48,967 nt of DNA from a virus. Made by a program: the position numbers and the translations under genes. Position 1 is the first letter of the stretch. Each line of letters starts with the position of its first letter. Under the pieces are notes generated by a model that had not been told where the DNA came from, ran no database searches, and worked only from the letters and a program-made list of their open reading frames with translations. The DNA lies in the IMG/VR virus record IMGVR_UViG_3300025086_000046, positions 1-48,967 of that record, one strand, 5' to 3'. Below, one piece after another: positions 22,001 through 27,385 of this stretch.

Positions 22001-22177
22001 TTTTGTATATCGATCAATATTTTCTCCAAGATCAACTGTTCCACCTTGAAATTCTTGTGAAACATAATACTGTTTCATGAATTCCACAAAAAGTGGATTT
22101 TCTGCTTGAACAAATTCAGGCAACTGATTTTCAATTACCTGACTAATTTTTACTCTTTGGATAGAGGTGTCGATCAT
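10076..22177 (-). CDS. Giant baseplate/virion structural protein in the gp7 position, with YHYH domain (4033 aa)
   Basis: An uninterrupted 4033-codon gene between the gp6- and gp8-like genes, the place of T4 gene 7 (T4 gp7 is 1032 residues). The N-terminus (MIDTSIQRVKISQVIENQLP, FVQAENPLFVEFMKQYY) is typical of the cyanophage protein at this locus. Residues about 1260-1360 form a YHYH-type domain: W1268, SYDGHPIYGPYGY, then further on PDYPDGTYAYF. Elsewhere the protein is built of glycine-rich beta units, for example GGSGYTSAPTVSI, GQGYISAPDLTIF and GAGYTNTNPPIVLI, plus many GIGST/GVGTT turns. It probably forms an enlarged wedge or outer baseplate structure. Equating it with gp7 is by position only. 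The start overlaps the motif TATAAATG. Confidence 0.8.
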   Translation of the reverse strand: MIDTSIQRVKISQVIENQLPEFVQAENPLFVEFMKQYYVSQEFQGGTVDLGENIDRYTKLQTFVGSATTVFTGLSTDTKSFSSTIQVETTDGYPAKYGLLKIDDEIITYTGLTTNTFTGCVRGFSGVDSLKRSDRPDLLSFKNTVGAAHTGGTKVFNLSNLFLQKFFDKLKDTFANGFQNRKLTGDLDQVNFVRQVKDFYKTKGTEESYKILFKVLFGDDVNIIKPSDFLLRPSDADYRITNDLLVKVITGDPLSLKGSTLFQDKDEKDNRIQGASGAISEISNFVYGGDHYYQIGLSRESVEGSFVIPGRTRFTDNVSVGATVLTVDTTVGFPTTGILNCIDKNGTIGVVTYSDKSSTQFIGVDPMITSYAVGNEVRYNNVAYGYSAASIDNKIEVVITGVLSDMELPQEGIYFEQGDKIRVGTPGLLTSPEDPNFNSWMHNVSIRHNPTIFEQTSTTGVYNVTTASAHDFFEEDFVEVLDTDDNLLGVGRVSSVISSSTFVLSDLPGLQPNINIVEFIRRRLHRGNSTVHDNITKYTTDIQNSYDHHTLLHKKTPSNPPHPHVYVTSPSIPSLGGEPITVSDRSITWSGTTGGDIIQLIQVTDGSRDHGFYTGEVVTFSVIQGVLGELEDGKNYFIKRENSNEIRLAGSLSDLVNEDYVRATGQGTFKISVPELSNKKLENQKLLKRISINPLYDGSLYETSPGPTGILMNGTEIQNYKSGDVILFGGINSIDVLFGGNNYDVINPPDVVIESNVGTGASATANVKGEFTRFDIVDPGFDYTQEPDIEITGGNGRNAVARAVLRQVDHFIDFDASSTGGRINIADNTIGFGTYHKFRDGETVIYKTFTGTGAIGIASDSSVSGSQTNPDQRLVNDEVYFVSKVDATTIKLANTRNDALNKVNPLNITGFADGVQRFESFDKKRVLGRIIIDNPGEDYENKRRLVPVTGINTYSDYIEYQRHGFQDGEVVRYSNEGVRIGGLDTTQDYYVLKVNEDRFRLAAAGIGSTLSDANYITREYVGFNSVGSGEHVFNYPPISVKVKGTLGINTTGSESQNYHAQVNPIVRGSITSINMEESGIGYGSSTILNFAIPPTIRVSSGSSSEYKAIVQDGKIDSVIITNKGQGYISAPDLTIFGDGVGAKVIASIKDGKVDKVTVASGGVGYSTSQVVVSEQVPGTGVKFLTKVRNWNINNVQRYIDVFTQDDGFLTRGNNDIGMKFTSLYAPRSLRKVLKQKNSDNTYNYAQNDLSLVNNAESSSSNHSPIIGWSYDGHPIYGPYGYDRKDGGIARVMRSGYSLKTSRENGPPIDTYPLGFFIEDYEFLGKGDLDENNGRFCITPDYPDGTYAYFATINPDENDTSGTFKNFRSPVFPYLIGENYRAKPDNFNFVEVNDQRLDFGAIGLRRNSYPYKPTSPNTSYDGYYNSRNKVKQEVEVNFAAKGDIRSFEIENEGTGYKVKDKLRLKTVDNGTGFEAQISRVGGKKIVSIASTTVIIDNVVFDYNNRTGAVVGFSTQPHGLTIGDFITVSGISTDSVKKLTGSHRVGFNTSFLILNTGIGSTGITGIVTDLSVSGNLSRLNIESDDIVSIGTSTEQMLVLNIDNLNNSIRVKREHNNVVGSSYTGTSLITAVNRVIQFNVGLNTDFITNRNTRTYFDPSETLSLGSTAGVGIGSTIRYTLGVVGGGSTDKFVLSQQALIPDHGFKTGEKVLYNNGDGTSIQVYNGISTFNLTNNSIVYIINDGRDLIGLSTNPVSIGNTGQIVGIGSTAYRLFFTGHGSGKVHSFLEQDVEVTGRVEKNVGTVVCEENHGLLQNDLIDLSVTPGISTTYYVKYNDTSKRIIINPRSFSGAEINTTTDTINIPNHGYETGDKILYTSSNVATPLTTDTVYFVVRNDSNSFKLASTYYQATKSVPVIIGLTGTGSGHEVGLINPSITVSRGYNVGFALSDPSLVQTINGKKRQIFEFNLYEDKNFIKPYYSNPGEPFQVVGVGTVGVSTDARVNVSITESTPRELFYKLDNVNLDIVDKSKKDPITDMDVIGFSRIQSGFSNYNGVFNVTGIGSTTFNFNIPSQPEKGSYTQSEATTLEYSTTATQTDGPVKTIQIISRGKNYTEIPVVTSIASTSGVGAAIRLVSKNIGVPKTFTIKNVGFDYSADKTLEPSVLFPQILKLDRLSKVSNIGITSGGKNYLTPPTLIFVDRITDEINTDIVTRTELQGTSVNSVKLLRNTNRLFDSSPLVVATNNSNGFKVSDVSYQTSTRTVTLTLESGTVGFSTSTYPFTIGEKIFVEQIGIGSTGSGYNSADYGYKNFTVTGVTTNFGGGGANVSYQLDPGVTNPGIYSDVGSSARVVRSEDLPIFVVDVEPLNFAEGETVTTGNKIGEVTIWNENNKYLKVLSDDFFAVGETLNGQSSKTVGIIQEVNSSTAKFDINATSEIRSGWQRDTGKLSEELQKTPDNDYYQTFSYSLGSTIEYDKWRDPVNSLGHVVGFKNFSDHNIISIASTDAKNRRTANVGVASDVVSFLVDLVSDNTSIHEKYNFDLASENSLFIGNDLASDEIKFDNIILSDYSESRTNRAISIDGVSDQFNDLPRATAFSDIADFNLEKIRGGKFYIMAFDTRFSGEKQILQMNLLHDNNLGYLVPFGRVETTIDLGEFDFSVSGSTGTIRFVPAKFRNNNYALRIFSQQMFINTDTTVGFASTNVGTGYKIISSASGIGSTDPESVCEVVAFSTTTTTTSKLLVLTEELGGQERSQLNELVVHQDGSEAYVLEYGQLVNDNISITNSPSVGLGTFGADVRSGITSVYFTPVSGVGVTMRVHQTSIDSSATGIGSTSVSLNQILTTTTNIASTGTPQATRISGFGSGTYQAADCLIEINDTTNNRSAVTQVTLIHDGSNIYFSEFGAFDTFNGSGIGTVGVGYSSVSGGDLELRLTPPTNTAITAKVFQYNFTETGTGGVGFVTFTNSEIRSQDGSYTGTENDVKFSFPLKHNEDSVFHKVFDASDAGAVDVTSNTLIVNNHFFTTGEELTYTPTGAGTTMSIGINTTSIVGFGTTDKLPSTVYAVKIAENKFRVAASATDALLTVPNILDITAVGVGTTHAFTSKNLDSKMLVTLDNNIQSPLIESPVNYALSFDVGTTSDFVTISGISSIFSGDILKVNDEFMKVDTVGIGSTNQLLMKRSQLNSALANHSAGATVTKFIGNYRIVEDTINFTDAPKGERGPVGLTTTSTFAARVFTRTGSENGTQDTYANNYVFDSIESQFTGVSTAFILKSGGQNVTGVATNNGVILINEIFQNPASPDDYIITETAGITSIRFTGAGVSVTYDVNSSSIPRGGVIVSVGETSSFGYQPLVSAGGTAIVSAAGTVESVAIGNSGSGYRVGVQTNILVRAISSSGVTTIGRANVTAGLVTSVTITNGGSGFSSATPPTLEFEQPLNYENMRLVGSSTGIGASVSVRVGSATSVISFSITNYGYNYKIGDTLRLATDNQAGIPTDASAGSAFKTFRLTVQDVFTDSFGGWSFGELEKLNTFEDEFDGAKRAFGLTKTVGASETPITLRSGKGSPIRIEDNVLIFLNDILQIPFESYKFVGGSRLVFSEAPKLGDKVRIYYYRGSDNDVVDVDILESVKVGDSLTLNEYPEIGIKDGFQQNPRVVTGITTTDSVSTNTYIEVGITTDATLSRPITWRKQTSDVIVDGFEIGKDRALLEAGIRPNSRIINNVSAGATEVFVDTAVPLFSEIDDLGETLQSVLIIDPTEKTGAAATAIVSAAGTITSFVISDGGSGYTSAPTVSIGVTAGIGTIFAGIGITVNTNATAVAGLSGVGTVNSVSLTNPGAGYTNTNPPIVLIEPEAFGNDQLTSIKYEGDFGIITGIGTTSVVGVATTGLTFDLFIPLDSTLRDSSVMSTPITNSGIQTGYYFVVFDSYSGTGITAYGDASGTSPVGIGTSFIDNIYKVMSVENVTGSAIGVGETTLRRVTVSVSSTIGVSLGSSERFGQYSWGRLHDFVKEGDSAFNAITDDGVVGIQTGPIVVRTRDLKEAYI

Positions 22178-22192
22178 TTATATTTTCCGCTA

Positions 22193-24235
22193 TTAGTAGG
22201 AAGAACTGGATGTTCCGCTAGAAGACGATGTAGATGAAGCTGATGTAGATGACCCAGACGACCCAGATGATGCAGTTGTGCTTGATGCCGCTCTGGTTGA
22301 CGTTGCAGTTGACGCTATAGCAGTCAATGCACTACTAGAAATTGGCGATTTAGAATTTCTAACGAATGTTGGGACATTGTAACTAGACTCTTTACGGAAT
22401 CTAGAACCTGAGGTATTCTCACCCGAAGAAATAATGTCTTGTACCATTGTGATGTTGGTATTTGTCATATCAAACTTGATATACAAGTCTCTAAGACCAA
22501 CCACATCGTTAGAGGCAGGAATCGCCTGCACTTCTACAATATTATTTGAAATGTTTGTAGAAACAATATTTACAGTATCTATAAGAATTTCACCGATGTC
22601 ATATTTGACTGTACCGGCGTTACGTTTGATGATGTTTGGAGTGCCACCTTCGGTGTAAGTAAAGAAGAACAAACGTCCACGATTCTTATCAATTACCTCA
22701 TCCGACATATAAACAACATCATTAATTCCATCAATCTTGAACCCTGTAGAAACGATGTTATAAGAGGATTCTGCGACGTGGAACTGATTTCCAAAACAAA
22801 GTTCATATTGAGCTTGTTTTCCGAGTTCAGAAATGAGATTTCTCCTCATTCGGACTCTAGTGATGTTAGAAGTGACGGATACGTCAGATCCATCAATCAA
22901 AGTTTGTGTTCTACTATACTTAAATCGACCACCAAACTTGTTAACATCAATAGAACGCGAATATTGAGTCAAAGTGCTCGAAATAATCGTTTTCAGTTGA
23001 TTTACATCACTACTAAAGTTTGTGTTATAATAAACAAAGGAGTCTAATTCAACATAAAGGTACTTCAGGTCAATAAATTCGGGTACGATACCCGCAACAG
23101 CGTAACTTTTCAGTTTTTGAACTAAATCACGCTTGGTAAAGTCGGATAAAAAGTCACCATTTCTTGGTTTTGCAGAAATAAACACTTTTCCGAACCTTGG
23201 AGGAGATAATTCCTCTCCACCATACGCAGAAACAGACTCAATGTTCGGAGAAATATGTGCCAGAATGCCTTCATAGTCCGATGCGGTCACTGCTCGATAC
23301 TGAGACGAGTAAATTCTTGGTGCGTAGTACTTAATCGACGAAATTGACTCAATATCGTCCCCATCTCGTGCTGGTTCGTTTGTTGTAACCAGAGAAACTG
23401 CGGATGGATCAATACTTCCACCGTCTTGATTGACTAAACGACCGATAAAACTGAATTGTGACGCTCCATTTCCTTCACGACCTGATGTCGTCACATAAGT
23501 TGCAGAAACATAATTATTATTTGACAGTTTTCTACCAATAATTCCGTCACCAAACAGAATTTCGTACCTTTCATCCTCAATTTCTTGCAATAAGTAAGAA
23601 GAAGAGGTCGAAGTTATGCCAATAATGTTATCAATACCATTATAAGTGACTGCTACGTTCGCATTTTCGTCAGTTTTGACCTTAACTTGAAGAGTATCGG
23701 TATCAATGAACGAATTATTCAGAATATATCGTTGATTATAGAGACTAGAGTCTGTCGTGAAGTTCTGAGTGACGAATAATCCCTCATAAATCTCAACATT
23801 TTCAAATCTTGCGACACCATCAACAACATTTACCGTGATGTCTTCCGGAAGAGAGAAAATATAACTTGTATTTGCTGCAGAACCGTTACAAACCAGACCA
23901 GCTTTTAACGTGGCTGTAACAGTTTCGGTTAATCCACTCAAACTAAACGATACTCTTGATCTTGCAGCGCGTCTAGAACGTGGAACATAACCAATATTAC
24001 GTGCTAGAGATACGACATTTTCTCTTAATGTCGCAGAATCGAGAAAACTTTCATTCGCCGCCATGTTTGTGTTGTAGGCGGTGATGTATGTGTTATATGC
24101 TAACGCATCAATCAACACTGAAAGGTTGGACCCTTCAAAATCATAATCAGTAAAAGTCGTGTTCGACCTCAGATAGTCTCTGATGGACTCTTTTATCTGA
24201 TCAAAATCTAAATTTACGTATTGACCGAAAGCCAT
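22193..24235 (-). CDS. 6: Baseplate wedge subunit gp6-like (680 aa)
   Basis: At 680 residues it is close to T4 gp6 (660). The N-terminus (MAFGQYVNLDFDQIKESIRD, then NLSVLIDALAYNTYITAYNT, NMAANESFLDSATLRENVVS and LARNIGYVPRS) is the strongly conserved gp6/J-like baseplate wedge signature. In T4, gp6 dimers form the ring that joins the wedges around the hub. The last 55 or so residues (from about 626) are a low-complexity Ser/Thr/Ala tail ending SSSGTSSSSY. Its ATG overlaps the gp25 stop (TAATG), so the two are translationally coupled, consistent with their adjacency in the wedge. Confidence 0.93.
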   Translation of the reverse strand: MAFGQYVNLDFDQIKESIRDYLRSNTTFTDYDFEGSNLSVLIDALAYNTYITAYNTNMAANESFLDSATLRENVVSLARNIGYVPRSRRAARSRVSFSLSGLTETVTATLKAGLVCNGSAANTSYIFSLPEDITVNVVDGVARFENVEIYEGLFVTQNFTTDSSLYNQRYILNNSFIDTDTLQVKVKTDENANVAVTYNGIDNIIGITSTSSSYLLQEIEDERYEILFGDGIIGRKLSNNNYVSATYVTTSGREGNGASQFSFIGRLVNQDGGSIDPSAVSLVTTNEPARDGDDIESISSIKYYAPRIYSSQYRAVTASDYEGILAHISPNIESVSAYGGEELSPPRFGKVFISAKPRNGDFLSDFTKRDLVQKLKSYAVAGIVPEFIDLKYLYVELDSFVYYNTNFSSDVNQLKTIISSTLTQYSRSIDVNKFGGRFKYSRTQTLIDGSDVSVTSNITRVRMRRNLISELGKQAQYELCFGNQFHVAESSYNIVSTGFKIDGINDVVYMSDEVIDKNRGRLFFFTYTEGGTPNIIKRNAGTVKYDIGEILIDTVNIVSTNISNNIVEVQAIPASNDVVGLRDLYIKFDMTNTNITMVQDIISSGENTSGSRFRKESSYNVPTFVRNSKSPISSSALTAIASTATSTRAASSTTASSGSSGSSTSASSTSSSSGTSSSSY

Positions 24236-24633
24236 TATACTCTAGCCGGGAAAAGAAGAACCTCTACTCCTTGAGTAGGAACAGGAAGACCAACGATATC
24301 GTATTCAATCGTTGCATACATGTCGTTACTGTCAGCATCAATCGTGACAGTAACGTTCAAATTATCAACTCTTGGTTCAAAATTGTTGATTGATGTGGTA
24401 ATTTGTTCTTTCAAACCCACAGCTTCAACTGATGTATTCAAGTTAAACAGGGAATCATTAATATTTGTACCAAAATATGGTGCAAATGCTTTTTCACCAA
24501 CCAGTGTCAGAACGATATTTTGTACTGAACGTTTGATTGCATCTTCGTTTTTTAACGAAATGATGTCATTCGTCACTGGATGACGTTTAAAGGACAAACT
24601 AATGTCCTTAAATGCCCTTGAAATACCTGCCAC
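24235..24633 (-). CDS. 25: Baseplate wedge subunit gp25-like (132 aa)
   Basis: At 132 residues it equals T4 gp25 in length. The order of motifs fits the gp25/lysozyme-like baseplate family: RAFKDISLSFKRHPVTNDI, then EDAIKRSVQNIVLTLVGEK, then AFAPYFGTNINDSLF. Such proteins nucleate sheath polymerisation from the baseplate in contractile systems (T4 gp25, type VI TssE). The gene opens the structural operon and is followed by gp6 with overlapping stop and start codons. A CTAAATA late promoter lies 28 bases upstream. Confidence 0.93.
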   Translation of the reverse strand: MAGISRAFKDISLSFKRHPVTNDIISLKNEDAIKRSVQNIVLTLVGEKAFAPYFGTNINDSLFNLNTSVEAVGLKEQITTSINNFEPRVDNLNVTVTIDADSNDMYATIEYDIVGLPVPTQGVEVLLFPARV

Positions 24634-24660
24634 GGATACGAATCTGGTCTAACCTCTTTA

Positions 24661-24667
24661 TATTTAG
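24661..24667 (-). promoter_or_regulatory. Late promoter CTAAATA for the 25-6-(7)-8 operon
   Basis: The minus strand reads CTAAATATAAAGAGG about 28 bases upstream of the gp25 ATG. It is a T4-type late -10 element in the gap before the baseplate operon, and the AGAGG may also help ribosome binding. Confidence 0.7.
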
Positions 24668-24674
24668 TCAGAAA

Positions 24675-24848
24675 TTAGAGCACTTGTTTACCTTCTGAAC
24701 TATCATCCTGGTCAACTCGTTCCAGGAGTTCATTATTCTTCTTATTTTTTGTTGTTTTCTTCAACATGTCATCATTATAGACCTCTTGAATTAGCTTTTG
24801 ATACTGATCATTCGCTAAATTATCGAGAAAATCATTGGTCGGTGTCAT
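24675..24848 (-). CDS. Small acidic/Lys-rich protein (57 aa), unknown
   Basis: I place the start at 24848 because GAGGAAG, a good ribosome-binding site, lies 5-11 bases upstream. A longer in-frame start at 24935 would lie deep inside the upstream gene without a ribosome site. The 57-residue product (MTPTNDFLDNLANDQYQKLI to DDSSEGKQVL) is charged and helical with a KKTTKNKKNNE stretch, and lacks membrane or catalytic motifs. It overlaps the 3' end of the 225-residue gene by 17 bases. Late expression with that gene is likely. Function unknown. Confidence 0.7.
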   Translation of the reverse strand: MTPTNDFLDNLANDQYQKLIQEVYNDDMLKKTTKNKKNNELLERVDQDDSSEGKQVL

Positions 24849-25509
24849 TGTTTTCTTCCTCTTGACGTTCTTTTGATGTTTTCCAGAAATATTCATCTTC
24901 ACGACCCATACCGAGACGATCAAATCCATTCTCAACTTGATAATATTGAGTTGATACCTTGAAATCAGGCATCTTTGGTGTCTCTGGTGTCAAACTGTTA
25001 TCATAGATACGCAATCGATTGTTTGGATAGAGTGCGTATTGACCATTCTCAAGTTCAATTAGATTATGTGATTTGTGTTCTGCAGGATTTTCACTAGTTG
25101 CATAGTCCACATAATCCGGATCATGATGATAATTGTCTATCGTACAAATGTACGTGCCTTTGACATTACCATGATCTCTTGTATAACACTCAAAGTCCAT
25201 ACTACCGATGAACTTCTTGTCCACTGAAACGACGCCGTAATCCATACAATTCCAGAATTGTAGGTTAGGTAAGGTCATATCAGGTGAAGGGATCTCAGGG
25301 TCCGCCACAAACGCGCTGATGGGGAGTTTATCGTACATTGCTGCATACTCTGGTAAGTATGTCTCAAAATAAAAAGCGCGCCCAGGAATCGATTTAACCG
25401 ATACCCAGACGCCCTTTACGAATTCTCCATGACCAGACTGATGATCCGTCAAATACTCTTTACGGACCCAGACTTCCATTGAAGGAAGATTTGCAATCAA
25501 ACAAGCCAT
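24832..25509 (-). CDS. Conserved-looking phage protein, unknown (225 aa)
   Basis: A soluble 225-residue protein rich in aromatic residues (GRAFYFETYLPEYAAMYDKL, NLQFWNCMDYGVV, FECYTRDHG). It contains YICTIDNYHHDPDYVDYATS and an Asn/Leu-rich turn (NGQYALYPNNRLRIYDNS). It has no signal peptide or recognised catalytic motif. The position, just upstream of the baseplate operon and behind a TTAAATA late promoter, points to a late virion-associated or assembly protein. I do not recognise the family. The C-terminus is charged (KTSKERQEEENNDTDQ) and overlaps the next gene. Confidence 0.8.
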   Translation of the reverse strand: MACLIANLPSMEVWVRKEYLTDHQSGHGEFVKGVWVSVKSIPGRAFYFETYLPEYAAMYDKLPISAFVADPEIPSPDMTLPNLQFWNCMDYGVVSVDKKFIGSMDFECYTRDHGNVKGTYICTIDNYHHDPDYVDYATSENPAEHKSHNLIELENGQYALYPNNRLRIYDNSLTPETPKMPDFKVSTQYYQVENGFDRLGMGREDEYFWKTSKERQEEENNDTDQ

Positions 25510-25530
25510 ATAAAGTTTTATGTCTTCTTC

Positions 25531-25537
25531 TATTTAA
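25531..25537 (-). promoter_or_regulatory. Late promoter TTAAATA
   Basis: The minus strand reads TTAAATAG 22-28 bases upstream of the 225-residue gene, in the short gap after the small basic protein gene. It fits the late element seen repeatedly in this window. Confidence 0.55.
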
Positions 25538-25543
25538 CTATGA

Positions 25544-25690
25544 TTACTTACCTTGACCACGATATGGTTTTTTGGCTTTATTGCGAGATGTCGCGCTATA
25601 CAGTGTATGTTTACCATGACCTTGCCGAGTTTTTTTCGGTTTGCCCTCAATAAACACTCCACCACTCAGACCAACTTTAGACTTTGCCAT
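25544..25690 (-). CDS. Small basic protein (48 aa), unknown
   Basis: A 48-residue, strongly basic protein (MAKSKVGLSGGVFIEGKPKK at the start, NKAKKPYRGQGK at the end). It resembles a tiny basic protein I have often seen encoded near cyanophage structural genes; that is recollection, not a search result. The high Lys/Arg/Gly content and lack of hydrophobic core suggest a nucleic-acid-binding or flexible virion-associated peptide. Its ATG overlaps the stop of the 59-residue gene (TGATG), so the three genes 26633-25544 form one coupled operon. Confidence 0.8.
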   Translation of the reverse strand: MAKSKVGLSGGVFIEGKPKKTRQGHGKHTLYSATSRNKAKKPYRGQGK

Positions 25691-25869
25691 CAGGACTCAC
25701 TCTCCGCTAATACATCAATGACTGTTACTTTATCAGGATCGATCGCACCTTTACGACCTTCATCAAACCATGCAGAAAGTTTTTGCAGTGCTTCAAACTT
25801 TCCTTCCTCACTCAGAAGGGTCGAGAGTTCCCGCCCTTCATAGACTAACTTGAAACGTTTCTCAGACAT
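25690..25869 (-). CDS. Small protein (59 aa), unknown
   Basis: The start at 25869 (MSEKRFKLVYEGRELSTLLS) is preferred. It overlaps the glycosyltransferase stop (TGATG) and has GAGG about 10 bases upstream; an upstream in-frame ATG lies inside the glycosyltransferase gene. The 59-residue product is an alpha/beta-looking acidic protein ending DKVTVIDVLAESES. The motif FDEGRKGAIDPDKVTVIDV suggests a compact folded domain, but no family is recognised. It is co-transcribed with the glycosyltransferase and the 48-residue basic protein. Confidence 0.75.
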   Translation of the reverse strand: MSEKRFKLVYEGRELSTLLSEEGKFEALQKLSAWFDEGRKGAIDPDKVTVIDVLAESES

Positions 25870-26633
25870 CAGATAATCCTCGTCTTTTCGTGACCGACTC
25901 TGATCCGTGGGTCGCACCATGTCACGATACCTTCTTTCTTTGCATCGAGACAGAAACTTACATCCTCACCACACATATCTTGGACATTCCCTGATTCGAA
26001 CACCTGCATCTTTGGTGCAAACCATGGATACTCCAATCGTTCAAAGACACCGTGTTTGATCAGTACCCATCCAAAACCTGTGTAGTCTACAGTGAATGGT
26101 TTCTTCTTACGACTGATACTCTCCACTGTCTCATGATTCATGACTCCGCCATTCTTTGCAAAGTCATCCTCATCTAACCAGTGTGCAACAGATGTCGTGT
26201 GTCCATCCTCAGTTGCATACCATCCAGCAACAATCTCTTTCTCTTCTCCCTCTGCAGGAATTGCAAGATCCACCAATTGCCAAAACTTTTCGGTGTCAAA
26301 TACAATATCACTATCAATCCACAATTGATAATCATACTTCAATTTACCATCCCAAGGAATTTGGTTCGGTCCCCTCAGAACATTCGCTCCGAGTACTTTG
26401 CATCGTGCAAAGTTTACCATTGAACTATAATCTTGGGAAATCTGAATCTGTGTGCCGTTCTGTACAAGATCAAATGCAAGTTGTACAAAATTTTTCAGAA
26501 AGATATAAGAGCACCCACGACCAGGTAGGCAGAATACAATACTCTTACCTTTGACTCGTTCCTTGATCGCGTCGTAATCCCACTCTTCTTTCGTTTCAGT
26601 CTCTTTTGGAATAACTTTGAATCCTTTAGCCAT
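25869..26633 (-). CDS. Glycosyltransferase-like protein, GT-A type (254 aa)
   Basis: The fold signals match a GT-A glycosyltransferase. There is a nucleotide-binding strand at residues 31-37 (SIVFCLP), a segment FARCKVLG about 75-82, and the metal-binding DxD motif as D107-S-D109 in YQLWIDSDIVF. A probable acceptor loop with GEDVSFCLDA starts at about 222, and an H near 248 follows (RVGHEKT). Such proteins transfer sugars from nucleotide donors. In phages they may decorate virion proteins, DNA or host glycans. Donor and acceptor cannot be read from sequence. It heads a late operon with two small genes and has a CTAAATA promoter 36-42 bases upstream. Confidence 0.75.
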   Translation of the reverse strand: MAKGFKVIPKETETKEEWDYDAIKERVKGKSIVFCLPGRGCSYIFLKNFVQLAFDLVQNGTQIQISQDYSSMVNFARCKVLGANVLRGPNQIPWDGKLKYDYQLWIDSDIVFDTEKFWQLVDLAIPAEGEEKEIVAGWYATEDGHTTSVAHWLDEDDFAKNGGVMNHETVESISRKKKPFTVDYTGFGWVLIKHGVFERLEYPWFAPKMQVFESGNVQDMCGEDVSFCLDAKKEGIVTWCDPRIRVGHEKTRII

Positions 26634-26668
26634 AATTACGTGAAGGTTACCTTTACATCATACTGCAA

Positions 26669-26675
26669 TATTTAG
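26669..26675 (-). promoter_or_regulatory. Late promoter CTAAATA for the glycosyltransferase operon
   Basis: The minus strand reads CTAAATATTGCAG in the 50-base gap upstream of the glycosyltransferase start at 26633. It matches the late -10 element used elsewhere in the window; AAAGGTAAC downstream supplies a ribosome-binding site. Confidence 0.65.
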
Positions 26676-26682
26676 TTTTTGT

Positions 26683-26826
26683 CTACCGACCTCCGTTGTT
26701 TGGTATCCCGTACTCAGAGAGATTATAGTTTGACCTTCGACCAATCTTAGAGGTCCTCGGGGCAAATGTAGACTGTGTGTAGTTAAGTGCTAGAAGACCT
26801 AATACGATCCTGGCCAGAGTTTTCAT
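26683..26826 (-). CDS. Small secreted or membrane-associated protein (47 aa)
   Basis: I choose the ATG at 26826, giving a 47-residue product whose first 22 residues (MKTLARIVLGLLALNYTQST) look like a signal peptide: positive start, hydrophobic core, then FAPRTSKIGRRSN. An in-frame start at 26985 would run through the upstream hairpin and promoter region and is less likely. The mature part is short and basic with Asn/Gly. It could be exported to the periplasm or membrane during infection; function is unknown. There is no clear ribosome-binding site. Confidence 0.6.
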   Translation of the reverse strand: MKTLARIVLGLLALNYTQSTFAPRTSKIGRRSNYNLSEYGIPNNGGR

Positions 26827-26922
26827 GGGGCAAAAATTTTTTAAATGGAAGTAAATAACGAGCGCGTTTTTGGTTCGTTGTAGGTTAGGGAAGTTAGCGT
26901 TTTTTGATACGCGCTTCGCGCT

Positions 26923-26952
26923 TACATAAACACCCCCGTAAAACCCTGTCAA
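26923..26952 (-). promoter_or_regulatory. Possible sigma70-type promoter (TTGACA-18-TATGTA)
   Basis: On the minus strand TTGACA (26947-26952) is followed after 18 bases by TATGTA (26923-26928). It would give a leader of about 90 bases to the 47-residue gene, containing the short palindrome CGCGAAGCGCG. The -35 is perfect and the -10 is weak. Confidence 0.4.
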
Positions 26953-26969
26953 ACTGACCCAAACTGTGT

Positions 26970-26998
26970 CCTCCCTAAGTGTCATAAACTCAGGGAGG
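26970..26998 (-). terminator. Hairpin after the 76-residue gene
   Basis: CCTCCCT and AGGGAGG (perfect 7 bp) flank a 15-base loop, 19 bases downstream of the stop at 27017. There is no T-run afterwards, so it may be a processing or stabilising hairpin rather than a classical terminator. The loop carries the AGTGTC motif found in other intergenic hairpins here. Confidence 0.55.
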
Positions 26999-27016
26999 GT
27001 TTGTGTTAGTCAGACC

Positions 27017-27247
27017 TCAAAGATATTCTGGTGAACACCAGATCTCTTCTCCAGATTTTCTAAGTGCAGGAGTGAGTTGAATAGTGACACATTCCTCCTT
27101 GAAGTCTTCAGGTGTTCCGCTATACTTAAGAACGTTTGCAAACTTAATACGTGAGAGGACAGGATCTCCGTTGCGGTACACTTTAGTTTTTCCTCGAAAG
27201 GTTAACTGAAACGTTCCACGTTTGATAACAGGATCGTAAACCAACAT
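27017..27247 (-). CDS. Small protein (76 aa), unknown
   Basis: A 76-residue protein (from MLVYDPVIKRGTFQLTFRGK to EEIWCSPEYL) with alternating beta-type sequence in the first half and a charged helical second half. A start 30 bases upstream (27277, MYKGRTHHTH) overlaps the putative -10 box, so the internal ATG at 27247 is preferred. No motif is recognised. It is preceded by a copy of the TTTTCGTGTATTGTA element and followed by a strong hairpin, so it looks like a single-gene transcription unit in the early-type region. Confidence 0.65.
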   Translation of the reverse strand: MLVYDPVIKRGTFQLTFRGKTKVYRNGDPVLSRIKFANVLKYSGTPEDFKEECVTIQLTPALRKSGEEIWCSPEYL

Positions 27248-27273
27248 GTGAGTGTGATGTGTTCGACCCTTAT

Positions 27274-27279
27274 ACAATA
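27274..27279 (-). promoter_or_regulatory. Putative -10 box in a TTTTCGTGTATTGT context
   Basis: The minus strand reads GTTTTCGTGTATTGTATAAGG, closely related to the four identical promoter repeats elsewhere. Unlike those, I find no recognisable -35 17 bases upstream, so activity is uncertain. Confidence 0.4.
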
Positions 27280-27385
27280 CACGAAAACAGAATCAAAAAC
27301 GAAAGGGTGTGACACTTATTCAAATGGGCGAAAGGTAGGACTGTTTGCCATCACGAACTGCCCATGGTAGAGTGTTAATAACTGC

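Noticed and set aside
24849-24935. Longer start for the 57-aa gene (MRMDLIVSVWVV...)
   Set aside because: It lies inside the coding end of the 225-aa gene, has no ribosome site, and its residues do not look like the rest of the protein.
26140-26554. Plus-strand frames opposite the glycosyltransferase
   Set aside because: They overlap a well-supported gene and have no recognisable domains.
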